A stretch of DNA of 6,119 bases from Pseudomonadota bacterium (GCA_022567775.1 JADFGH010000146.1:1-6119); one strand, 5' to 3'; numbered from the stretch's first letter, positions 1 to 6,108 are shown. A program made the numbers and translations. The notes: a model not told the origin generated them from the letters alone.

Positions 1-785
1 GCCGGACGCCCGGGGATAGCTGCCGTGCTGATGACGACGTCGGAGACCGCGATTTCCTTTTCGAGCGCCTCCTGTTGCTGCGCTTTTTCGTCGTCGGTCA
101 GTTCGCGCGCGTACCCGCCCTCACCTTCGGCGGACACGCCGGTCTCAACGAACTTCGCGCCGAGCGACTCCACCTGTTCCTTGGTTGCGCCGCGCACATC
201 ATAGGCTTTGACGACTGCGCCAAGCCGCTTGGCTGTCGCTATTGCCTGCAATCCAGCGACACCGGCACCGATCACGAGAACCTGTGCAGGCCGTATCGTG
301 CCCGCGGCTGTCGTCAGCATCGGGAAGAATTTGTTGAGGGTGGTTGCAGCAATCAACGTTGCCTGGTATCCGGCAACGGCAGCTTGTGACGACAAGACAT
401 CCATGCTTTGTGCACGTGAAATTCGCGGCACGAGCTCCATGGCGAAGCCAACGTGCTTTTTGCTCTGCAATGCTTTGACGAGGTCCGGGTTGTTATGGCC
501 GTACATCAGGCCGACAACCACGGAGCCATCGCCAAGTTTGTTGACAGCATCCGCGTTAGCGGGTTGTACCGTAAACAAAAGATCGCACCTGGCAAGTACG
601 CCGCCCGAGTCGGTGAACTCGACATCTGCATATTCATCATCGGGAATCTGCGAGCCATCGCCGGCGCCATTTTCCATAACCACCGAAACACCGAGCTTTT
701 GCAATTTTCCGGTGATTTCGGGGGTTAGTGCAACCCGGGTTTCGCCTTCGAGATTTTCCTTTAGCACGCCAACAGTCAGCGGCAT
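1..785 (-). CDS. pntA: NAD(P) transhydrogenase alpha subunit, N-terminal part (3' end outside window)
   Basis: This is subunit alpha (or alpha-1, PntAA) of the inner-membrane transhydrogenase, which uses the proton gradient to move hydride from NADH to NADP+. The visible 261 residues cover the soluble NAD(H)-binding domain I. Near the start is GETRVALTP (residues 14-22), typical of the alanine dehydrogenase/PNT family. RISRAQSMD (121-129) supplies the family's Arg, Gln and Asp active-site residues. The Rossmann glycine motif GAGVAG is at 173-178, with an acidic residue (D196) ending the next strand, as expected for NAD. The mobile-loop region GEGGYA follows at 221-226, and the visible part ends in IPGRP. 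The ATG at 785 has GGAG about 7 nt upstream. Because the 3' end is missing, a one-piece PntA of about 510 residues cannot be told from a split PntAA/PntAB arrangement. The family call is very secure. Confidence 0.96.
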   Translation of the reverse strand, partial: MPLTVGVLKENLEGETRVALTPEITGKLQKLGVSVVMENGAGDGSQIPDDEYADVEFTDSGGVLARCDLLFTVQPANADAVNKLGDGSVVVGLMYGHNNPDLVKALQSKKHVGFAMELVPRISRAQSMDVLSSQAAVAGYQATLIAATTLNKFFPMLTTAAGTIRPAQVLVIGAGVAGLQAIATAKRLGAVVKAYDVRGATKEQVESLGAKFVETGVSAEGEGGYARELTDDEKAQQQEALEKEIAVSDVVISTAAIPGRP

Positions 786-840
786 CGTCACTCTCCGTCT
801 TTGATATCTGGCCTAATTTGCCCCGCAAGACCTCATCAGA

Positions 841-854
841 GAATCAGATGATTC
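841..854. repeat. 6-2-6 perfect palindrome in the pntA leader
   Basis: GAATCA and TGATTC arms flank a 2-nt centre. The palindrome lies about 30-40 bp downstream of the predicted pntA transcription start and about 55 bp before its ATG. A compact 14-bp dyad at this place could be an operator for a dimeric repressor or a short RNA hairpin. No known regulator consensus is recognised, and chance occurrence is possible. Confidence 0.4.
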
Positions 855-888
855 CCCTGGATTGGTATTTTTGAGGTCTGCGGCCGGG

Positions 889-916
889 ACTATACGTCAC
901 ATTCGTATCATGTGAA
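889..916 (-). promoter_or_regulatory. Candidate sigma70 promoter for pntA
   Basis: Read on the minus strand, TTCACA (916-911) and TATAGT (894-889) each match the sigma70 consensus hexamers at 5 of 6 positions and are separated by 16 bp. Transcription would start near 882, giving a pntA leader of about 95 nt. The position, ahead of a single divergent gene start, fits. The assignment is by eye only. Confidence 0.6.
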
Positions 917-963
917 ACGCGAATAATGACATGGCATGCGCTTCTCGAAAACTGACGGTTTAT

Positions 964-992
964 TTGATTTTTGCGGGCTGACGGGCAATATA
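964..992 (+). promoter_or_regulatory. Weak candidate promoter for the HNH-exonuclease-kinase genes
   Basis: TTGATT (964-969) could be a -35 element, with AATATA (987-992) 17 bp later, or TATACG (989-994) 19 bp later, as a poor -10. It is the best plus-strand candidate just upstream of the gene starting at 1021, but the -10 match is weak. The leader would be only about 20 nt, including a GGAG at 1007-1010. Confidence 0.28.
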
Positions 993-1020
993 CGGAGTGT
1001 AAGTCTGGAGGCTCATTTAT

Positions 1021-1680
1021 ATGATATGTGGCAGCGCATCAGATATCTCGCAACAGGTCCTGCGGACCGATGTAGCGGGAATGCCGCTTGAGTGGATCGA
1101 CTACCGTGAAGCGGTTCGTCTTTACCATATCGAGCAGGTCGCGTATGCCTGCGGTTCCCGGCTGTACACGGTATTCGGTGGCTACAGTGCGTTTAACGGC
1201 CGCCGCAGCAAGATCCACGTCAACTCGATCATCGCGACTGAAGGCACCAGCCAGGGCCTGTCTTTCGTCAGGGATCGCTACGTGCCACCCCTGAACAATC
1301 GCACCCTCTTCAAGCGCGACGCCAACCTTTGCCTCTATTGCGCAATGCGGTTCCAGACGCGGGACCTGACCCGCGATCACATCACACCGTTGTCGCTCGG
1401 CGGCAAGGATGCCTGGAACAACGTCGCCACCGCCTGCAGGCGCTGCAATAACCGCAAGGGTGGCCGGACGCCGGAGCAGGCGGCCATGCAACTGGTCGCG
1501 GTGCCGTTTTCGCCAACCTATGCCGAGTATATTTATCTCAAAGGTCGCAGGGTCCTTGCCGACCAGATGCAATACCTGCTTGCGCACATTCCGCGCTCCA
1601 GTCCGTTGCATGCCAGGCTCTCGGATCACCTTTCAGAGGGTGTTGATATATTCGATGAGTCGGTTCTAAGCCGGTTTTAG
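1021..1680 (+). CDS. HNH endonuclease family protein
   Basis: This is a predicted metal-dependent DNA endonuclease of 219 residues. The C-terminal half holds a canonical zinc-stabilised HNH module: CLYC (104-107), then RDHITPLSLGG (118-128) with the catalytic-type His120, then WNNV (132-135) and ACRRCNNRKGG (138-148) with the second CxxC pair (C139, C142). The N-terminal 75 residues form a separate region rich in aromatic and charged residues, with PLEWIDYREAVRLY at 22-35 and KIHVNSII at 64-71. I recall this region in related stand-alone bacterial HNH proteins, but its role is not established. There is no signal peptide and no membrane segment. The ATG has GGAG 10 nt upstream. Related proteins as I remember them begin close to the LRTD at residues 14-17, so the first 12 residues may be an extension. 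The next gene starts 9 bp after the stop. The protein could act in restriction, repair or defence; the sequence does not say which. Confidence 0.9.
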   Translation: MICGSASDISQQVLRTDVAGMPLEWIDYREAVRLYHIEQVAYACGSRLYTVFGGYSAFNGRRSKIHVNSIIATEGTSQGLSFVRDRYVPPLNNRTLFKRDANLCLYCAMRFQTRDLTRDHITPLSLGGKDAWNNVATACRRCNNRKGGRTPEQAAMQLVAVPFSPTYAEYIYLKGRRVLADQMQYLLAHIPRSSPLHARLSDHLSEGVDIFDESVLSRF

Positions 1681-1689
1681 CATGAGGCG

Positions 1690-2574
1690 ATGCAATACTT
1701 AATTGATGCCAGCGTTTATGTATTTCGGGCCTACTACTCCATGCCCGATGACATGGTCGATGACGAGGGCAATCCCATCAACGCGTTGTACGGTTACTGC
1801 CGTTTTCTCGGCGACTTCATGGAACAGGTCAAACCGGAGTACATTGCGGTGGCGTTCGATGAAAGTCTGTCGACTTCGTTTCGCACCGAAATCTACCCCG
1901 AGTACAAAGCGAATCGCGAGCCGACGCCGCCGGAGCTGAAACGTCAGTTCGGGCAATGCCGTCGTTTCACCGAGGCGCTCGGTCTGATGTCGTGCGCGCA
2001 CCCGAAATATGAGGCGGACGACCTGATTGGCACGTTGGTGATCGACGGGCGCGAACAGGGCCGGCCCTCGACCATCGTGACCCGCGATAAAGATCTCGCA
2101 CAACTTCTGAGCAAAGAGGATGTGTTCTGGGACTTCGCAGGAAAAGGAAAACTGAAATACCACCAGATACCGGAGACCTTCGGTGTCTGGCCCGAGCAGA
2201 TTGCGGATTTCCTGGCGCTTGCCGGCGACAGCGTCGACAACATCAAAGGCGTCCGCGGCGTCGGCAAGAAAACCGCCGAAGCACTGTTGGCGCATTTCGG
2301 TTCGCTTGAAGATATCTATGCAAATCTCGATACCGTGCACGAAGTCAACGTGCGCGGCGCAAAAACCCTCGGCGCAAAGCTCGAAGCGCACAAAGAAGAT
2401 GCGATGCTTGCGCGACGATTGACGGGCATTGCCTGCGACGCGCCGTATGAAAGACCGGAGACAGGACTGAGACCGCTTGCACCCGATCTGGGTGCCATCA
2501 ATGCGCTTTATGATGAGGCAGGCATTGGCATGGCATTGCGGCGCCAGGCCGAGAGGGTGTCGGATTTAAGATAA
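1690..2574 (+). CDS. 5'-3' exonuclease / flap endonuclease (PolA N-terminal type, stand-alone)
   Basis: The 294-residue protein matches the 5' nuclease family that includes the N-terminal domain of DNA polymerase I, phage T5 exonuclease and E. coli Xni. It has no polymerase domain. The PIN-like domain (about 1-160) keeps the metal-binding acids: D6 in LIDAS, D57 in AFDES, E108/D110/D111 in YEADDLIG, and D133/D135 in TRDKD. Residues D180 and D183 in LAGDSVDN also belong to this set. YKANR (72-76) is the usual arch-region motif. The H3TH domain follows, with the helix-hairpin-helix GVRGVGKKTAEALL (187-200), which binds the DNA duplex. An active flap or gap nuclease in repair or Okazaki-fragment processing is the natural inference. 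A GAGG lies only 2 nt before the ATG, too close for an ideal ribosome site. With the preceding stop 9 bp away, this suggests translational coupling to the HNH gene. It is longer than E. coli Xni (about 250 residues), so I give no symbol. Confidence 0.93.
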   Translation: MQYLIDASVYVFRAYYSMPDDMVDDEGNPINALYGYCRFLGDFMEQVKPEYIAVAFDESLSTSFRTEIYPEYKANREPTPPELKRQFGQCRRFTEALGLMSCAHPKYEADDLIGTLVIDGREQGRPSTIVTRDKDLAQLLSKEDVFWDFAGKGKLKYHQIPETFGVWPEQIADFLALAGDSVDNIKGVRGVGKKTAEALLAHFGSLEDIYANLDTVHEVNVRGAKTLGAKLEAHKEDAMLARRLTGIACDAPYERPETGLRPLAPDLGAINALYDEAGIGMALRRQAERVSDLR

Positions 2575-2595
2575 CAAGACCGTGGAATTGGCCAC

Positions 2596-3465
2596 ATGCC
2601 CGAATGGCAGACATTGTTTTCGGCACTTCGCGAACACGACATCATCGTGTCGGACCGGGATATGCCGCGCCCTGTCGGCGGCGGCGATATCAGTGCCGCC
2701 TGGCGAGTCAAGACCAAAGACAACGCGGTTTTTCTAAAGACAGGCCCAGCCAGTTCCTACGACATGTTTCTCGCCGAGGCTGAGGGCCTCAGGGAACTCG
2801 CCAAAGCCGATGCAGTGCGCGTGCCTGAAGTGCGGGGTTGCGTTCGGTCGGCTGCCGAGAGCCTGCTGGCACTTGAATGGATCGACTTCGATCTGCCGGG
2901 TCCTGACACCGAAAGGATGTTAGGGCAGCAACTGGCGAAACAGCATCGATACTGCAACGATCGATTCGGCTGGCGCCGGGACAACACCATTGGCTCGACA
3001 CCCCAGCGAAACCTGTGGAACGATGACTGGATCGAATTCTTCACCGAGGACCGACTCGGCTTTCAATTGATACTGGCTGCGAAGAAAGGCTTCACCGGCG
3101 AACTGCAACAGGAAGGCGACCGTTTGCTGTCCAATATCGGGCAATTCTTCAGTGGCTACTGGCCGGAGGCCTCGTTGCTGCATGGCGATCTGTGGGGAGG
3201 TAACTGGGCATCGTCGGACGGCAAGCCCGTCATATTCGACCCTGCTGTTTACTACGGCGACCGCGAATCGGACATCGCGATGACAAAACTGTTCGGCGGC
3301 TTCAGCGCAGAGTTCTATCGCGCTTATGAAGAAGCCTGGCCGTTGGCGGCCGGCAGCGACAAAAGAATATTGATCTATCAGCTCTACCATGTCCTGAATC
3401 ATCTGAACCTGTTCGGCCAGTCCTACCTCGGCCGCGCGCTCGGCATAATCAGGACTCTGTTATAA
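2596..3465 (+). CDS. Fructosamine kinase family protein (FN3K/YniA-like)
   Basis: The protein has 289 residues, close to the usual length of bacterial fructosamine-3-kinase homologues such as E. coli YniA. The fold is that of an aminoglycoside-phosphotransferase-like kinase. Visible are a glycine-rich nucleotide loop GGGDIS (28-33), a likely ATP-contacting lysine K48 in VFLKTG, and the alpha-C glutamate region EAEGLREL (61-68). The catalytic loop LLHGDLWGGN spans 194-203, with base-type D198 and N203, and the metal-binding D215 lies in IFDPAVYYGDRESDIAMT (213-230). Family members phosphorylate ketosamines (Amadori glycation products) so that they fall off proteins or small molecules; ribulosamines and other substrates are alternatives. 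The start is 21 bp after the exonuclease stop with only a weak GGA upstream, so it is probably cotranscribed with the two nucleases. It faces the VOC gene tail to tail across 25 bp, with no clear terminator hairpin between them. Confidence 0.92.
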   Translation: MPEWQTLFSALREHDIIVSDRDMPRPVGGGDISAAWRVKTKDNAVFLKTGPASSYDMFLAEAEGLRELAKADAVRVPEVRGCVRSAAESLLALEWIDFDLPGPDTERMLGQQLAKQHRYCNDRFGWRRDNTIGSTPQRNLWNDDWIEFFTEDRLGFQLILAAKKGFTGELQQEGDRLLSNIGQFFSGYWPEASLLHGDLWGGNWASSDGKPVIFDPAVYYGDRESDIAMTKLFGGFSAEFYRAYEEAWPLAAGSDKRILIYQLYHVLNHLNLFGQSYLGRALGIIRTLL

Positions 3466-3490
3466 TGTTTCGGTATCTGAGCTGACGCTC

Positions 3491-4282
3491 CTACTCTTCT
3501 TCGCCGCCGTCCTTTTCCTCATTCTCGTCGGTTTCAGTGACTTCATATAATTCGCCGAGGAAATCTTCCTTGAACAGGTAAAGCATGGTTCCTTCCGGCG
3601 CTTGCAGCGCCATGAATGCCCCTTCGAAACCGGGAAATTCCTTGAATGTGAAACCGTGCTGTGCAATGGCCGTCCACACGGAATCCTTGTCGTCACAACG
3701 AAAACACAGGGATGGGCCGTTTAACGCGATACTTTCGCTGAGGCCCAATGACATTTCGCCCGCATTGAAGCGCATGTGTGTGGTTGGTTCTTCACGCAGG
3801 CGTAACAACTCGGGTGCCAGCGGCGCCCAGAACTGTGCGGCCCGCATTGCGTCCTTGACTGACAGGCTGATTTCGAACCAGCGGCCACACAGCGAGTTGT
3901 CGGTGTCTTCATCGGCGAGAGCAAAAGTCCTGGCTTCAATCATCGTGATCATGTTTTCGTCGCGATCAAGAAAGCCAAGTTCGTTGAAGACGTCCTCGCC
4001 GATATTGAGGTATTGAAAGTCGAAGCCATGATCCGACATCGACCGCGCCTGGCGCGCCAGGTCCTGGTGCAAAAAGGTTAGTGCCGGCCCTTCGAATTTT
4101 CCGTCGTGCAGGCCGATATTCAGCTCGCCATCGCTAACTACGGCATACTTGTGCGACCAGACATCGCTGATCTCGAGTTCCTGGAATCCGAGCAGTTTGT
4201 AAAAGCCCAGTGACTGGATGATATCGGTCGTTGGGATGCTGAATTCCAGGAAGCGACCGAGCAAATGTTTCTGTTCGTTCAT
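3491..4282 (-). CDS. VOC (glyoxalase/dioxygenase superfamily) protein with acidic C-terminal tail
   Basis: The protein has 263 residues and appears to be two tandem beta-alpha-beta-beta-beta modules, about 8-118 and 133-238. Each begins with a strand ending in a Glu-Phe/Ile pattern (FLEFSIP at 11-17, WFEISL at 135-140) followed by an amphipathic helix with a FY/FW pair. VOC proteins use such paired modules to bind a metal or small molecule. Possible first-module ligands are E13, H59 (GLHD) and E116 (MIEA), but I cannot see a complete known metal set, so a non-catalytic binding role is possible. Residues 247-263 are a tail with 10 acidic residues in 17. I chose the ATG at 4282 because homology-like sequence starts there; the open frame extends 38 codons upstream into hemH. 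The gap to the hemH stop is 7 bp with no clear Shine-Dalgarno, pointing to translational coupling in a hemH operon. The substrate is unknown. Confidence 0.82.
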   Translation of the reverse strand: MNEQKHLLGRFLEFSIPTTDIIQSLGFYKLLGFQELEISDVWSHKYAVVSDGELNIGLHDGKFEGPALTFLHQDLARQARSMSDHGFDFQYLNIGEDVFNELGFLDRDENMITMIEARTFALADEDTDNSLCGRWFEISLSVKDAMRAAQFWAPLAPELLRLREEPTTHMRFNAGEMSLGLSESIALNGPSLCFRCDDKDSVWTAIAQHGFTFKEFPGFEGAFMALQAPEGTMLYLFKEDFLGELYEVTETDENEEKDGGEEE

Positions 4283-4289
4283 CCAGCCA

Positions 4290-5402
4290 CTATCGCTCTG
4301 CGCCCATTTCGCGGGCGCGTTGCAGACTTTTTTCCATCTGTCGTGCAGCTTCGGAAAGGCTCCAGTCTGGCGACGCCTCGGGCCAGCCTGCGACATTTTT
4401 TTCGATGGTCCGGCTTAAGAAAGCAATATGATCATCCCGCGCATTCAGCGCGGGGATGTAACGCAACTCTCCGCCGCCGGCTGTGGCGAATAACGCCGCT
4501 TCCGTCATCGCAATCTCTTCAAGTGTTTCGAGGCAATCTGCGGCAAATCCGGGGCAAATTACGTCGACTTTGTCCATCTTATCGCGACCCCATTTTTTCA
4601 GGGTTTCGTCCGTATAGGGACGCAGCCATTCTTCCCGCCCGACACGCGATTGAAAACTGAGCTGCCAATAGTCGTCATCGAGTTCCAGTTCGGCAGCGAC
4701 CAGTCGCGCCGTCTTCTGGCACTGGCAGTGGTAGGGGTCACCATTTAGAAGTGTGCGCTTTGGCAATCCGTGGAATGACATGAGCAAACGCTCGCCACGC
4801 CCGTGCATATCCCAGAAATCGCGAATGCTGGTAACAAGTGCGGAGATGTAGCCAACAGCATCGTGATAGTGATTGATAAACCGGAGTTCCGGCACCCAGC
4901 GCCTGTTCGATAATGCTGCCGTGACGGCATCGAAAACGGATGCTGTCGTCGTTCCCGAGTATTGCGGATAAAGAGGCAGCACGACGATCCGCCTTACGCA
5001 TTGATCGAACATTTTTTGTAACGCGGTTTCTATAGAAGGCTTGCCATAGGACATGGCAAGCTCGACGTTGACCGCGCCTGACAGCCTTGCCGACAATTTC
5101 TCCTGTACAGCGTCCGCAATGTCGATGGAATGCAGGAGCAAAGGCGACCCCTGCTCCGTCCAGACCTTCTGATAAGCCTCGGCAGACGCCGCCGGGCGAG
5201 TTCGAAGGACGTATCCATGTAGCGCTACCAGCCAAAGCAAGCGCGAAAACTCCACCACGCGTGGATCCGACAGGAATTGCCTGAGATAGCGACGTACCGC
5301 GTCCGGCGTCGGTTCATCGGGAGTGCCAAGGTTAACGAGAAGGACGCCGAGAGACTCGGGGAGTCCGTGCTCATACTGCGGCGATGAATCAAATGGTGGC
5401 AT
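4290..5402 (-). CDS. hemH: Ferrochelatase (protoheme ferro-lyase)
   Basis: Ferrochelatase inserts Fe2+ into protoporphyrin IX, the last step of protoheme synthesis. Numbered from the ATG at 5402, the protein is 370 residues. It shows GVLLVNLGTPDEP (19-31), RYLRQFLSDPRVVE (38-51), the porphyrin-region block LPLYPQYSGTTTAS (142-155), and the active-site histidine H211 in MSFHGLPKR (208-216). CPGFAADCLETLEEI (284-298) carries the conserved glutamate E292. DPYHCQCQKTARL (222-234) has a CxC pair common in proteobacterial versions as I remember them; I do not claim an iron-sulfur cluster. After about residue 330 there is a helical, charged C-terminal extension. An in-frame GTG at 5447 would add 15 residues including three cysteines. 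Neither start has a good Shine-Dalgarno, and I prefer the ATG because the family core begins soon after it. The VOC gene follows 7 bp downstream on the same strand. Confidence 0.97.
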   Translation of the reverse strand: MPPFDSSPQYEHGLPESLGVLLVNLGTPDEPTPDAVRRYLRQFLSDPRVVEFSRLLWLVALHGYVLRTRPAASAEAYQKVWTEQGSPLLLHSIDIADAVQEKLSARLSGAVNVELAMSYGKPSIETALQKMFDQCVRRIVVLPLYPQYSGTTTASVFDAVTAALSNRRWVPELRFINHYHDAVGYISALVTSIRDFWDMHGRGERLLMSFHGLPKRTLLNGDPYHCQCQKTARLVAAELELDDDYWQLSFQSRVGREEWLRPYTDETLKKWGRDKMDKVDVICPGFAADCLETLEEIAMTEAALFATAGGGELRYIPALNARDDHIAFLSRTIEKNVAGWPEASPDWSLSEAARQMEKSLQRAREMGAER

Positions 5403-5437
5403 ATTGACTTGACACGGACAGCCTTGCTGCGTAAGTG

Positions 5438-5464
5438 CCTGACACACATTACTAAATCGTCAGG
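5438..5464. repeat. 6-bp inverted repeat (CCTGAC / GTCAGG) between divergent genes
   Basis: CCTGAC (5438-5443) and its exact complement GTCAGG (5459-5464) are separated by an AT-rich 15-bp spacer. The arm centres are 21 bp apart, about two helical turns, a spacing suited to a dimeric regulator binding one DNA face. It sits between hemH (leftward) and the gene at 5518 (rightward). The GTG alternative start of hemH (5447) falls inside it. The match may be accidental. Confidence 0.35.
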
Positions 5465-5468
5465 ACCG

Positions 5469-5484
5469 ACGCCAGTAATGGCGT
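5469..5484 (+). repeat. Perfect 6-bp stem with GTAA tetraloop upstream of the 5518 gene
   Basis: ACGCCA and TGGCGT form a perfect 6-bp stem around GTAA, which as plus-strand RNA is a stable GNRA-type tetraloop. It lies 34 bp before the GTG at 5518 and just before a TATCATA box (5484-5490) that reads as a -10-like hexamer on both strands. It could be a leader hairpin or a DNA dyad. There is no U-run after it, so it is not a terminator. Confidence 0.4.
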
Positions 5485-5517
5485 ATCATATTCGTGCCCC
5501 GGGGAGGAGAGACGAGC

Positions 5518-5973
5518 GTGGAAACGGAAAAAATTTCAAGTGAAGATGGCCCGATGCCGGATCGCTGGACGCTGATTCGCGACATCCTCGTTCTGCAACT
5601 CAAACTGCTTGTCGATGGGCTGCGTGATTTGATTCTGGTGCCGATTTCACTGGTTGTCGGCATCGCCAGCCTGCTAAAGGGCGGAGAGTCATCGGGTAGC
5701 CAGTTTTACGAACTGCTGAGAACGGGACGCAGGACTGAGCGCTGGATCAACCTTTTTGGCGCCGCCGACCGCGTGTATGGACCATCAATCGCTGACGATC
5801 GTTTTCCCGCCGAAGATATTGATGAAATGGTGAGTCGTGTCGAATCCTTCGTTGTTGACGAGTATTCGAAAGGCGGCGTCACCCGACAATTGAAGAGCCA
5901 ACTCGACCGGGCGCTCGATTCACTGCACAAGTTGGCGTCGAGTAAGGGAAGAGGCAGCGACGACAAAGAGTGA
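5518..5973 (+). CDS. Uncharacterised small protein with one hydrophobic segment
   Basis: I do not recognise a named family for this 151-residue protein, though it has the look of a conserved proteobacterial hypothetical. An N-terminal polar stretch leads into WTLIRDILVLQLKLLVDGLRD (17-37, amphipathic). A strongly hydrophobic segment follows at about 38-53 (LILVPISLVVGIASLL), long enough for a membrane-associated or short transmembrane helix. The rest is soluble and charged: FYELLRTGRRTERWINLFG at 63-81, then an acidic helical region (about 97-116) and a C-terminal helix with alternating basic and acidic residues (122-140). The GTG at 5518 is preceded by a strong AGGAG (5505-5509) at 8-nt spacing. 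This decides against the in-frame GTG at 5494, which lies upstream of that site. The ATG at 5554 is a weaker alternative. The gene is divergent from hemH. A role in membrane-associated regulation or assembly is only a guess. Confidence 0.8.
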   Translation: METEKISSEDGPMPDRWTLIRDILVLQLKLLVDGLRDLILVPISLVVGIASLLKGGESSGSQFYELLRTGRRTERWINLFGAADRVYGPSIADDRFPAEDIDEMVSRVESFVVDEYSKGGVTRQLKSQLDRALDSLHKLASSKGRGSDDKE

Positions 5974-5992
5974 TTGTCGCAATTTGCCTACA

Positions 5993-6022
5993 TTGTGTCC
6001 TGTAAAAAATCCTGCCTATTAT
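5993..6022 (+). promoter_or_regulatory. Candidate promoter for the gene starting at 6109
   Basis: TATTAT (6017-6022) matches the sigma70 -10 at 5 of 6 positions. TTGTGT (5993-5998) lies 18 bp upstream as a weak -35 (3 of 6). Transcription would begin near 6029 and give a leader of about 80 nt. It falls in the gap after the 5518-5973 gene, where a new transcription unit would be expected to start. Confidence 0.38.
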
Positions 6023-6108
6023 GTGAATCGAAGGCCCAATAGTCTTGTCCGCGATGTATTGTCTGGCGCAATAAGATTCTCAAAAATAAATTCAGGGTGG
6101 GAAACGAA

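Noticed and set aside
208..804. 198-codon open frame on the plus strand across the first gene
   Set aside because: It is antisense to pntA, whose minus-strand translation matches the family throughout. The plus-strand product is low-complexity Ser/Thr/Pro-rich and has no recognisable motif.
1039..1629. 196-codon minus-strand open frame
   Set aside because: It mirrors the HNH gene. The plus-strand protein has a complete HNH motif and a ribosome site, and the mirror frame has neither.
1699..2391. 230-codon minus-strand open frame
   Set aside because: It is antisense to the exonuclease gene, which shows all family motifs. Long mirror frames are common in GC-rich codon-biased genes.
3466..3490. 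Bidirectional terminator between the convergent kinase and VOC genes
   Set aside because: The 25-bp gap holds no stem longer than about 3 bp and no T-run.
4283..4396. 38-codon upstream extension of the VOC frame
   Set aside because: It lies entirely inside the 3' end of hemH, is basic and unlike a VOC strand, and the ATG at 4282 directly precedes the family-like sequence.
5409..5414. Perfect TTGACA on the plus strand as a -35 for the 5518 gene
   Set aside because: No acceptable -10 hexamer lies 15-19 bp downstream; the best at 17 bp is TAAGTG.
5494..5517. GTG at 5494 as start of the 151-residue protein
   Set aside because: The strong AGGAG at 5505-5509 lies downstream of it and is ideally spaced for the GTG at 5518.
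5961..5979. CGACAA / TTGTCG hairpin around the stop codon of the 5518 gene, as a terminator
   Set aside because: The stem is only 6 bp with a 7-nt loop, and no run of T follows, so it does not fit an intrinsic terminator.
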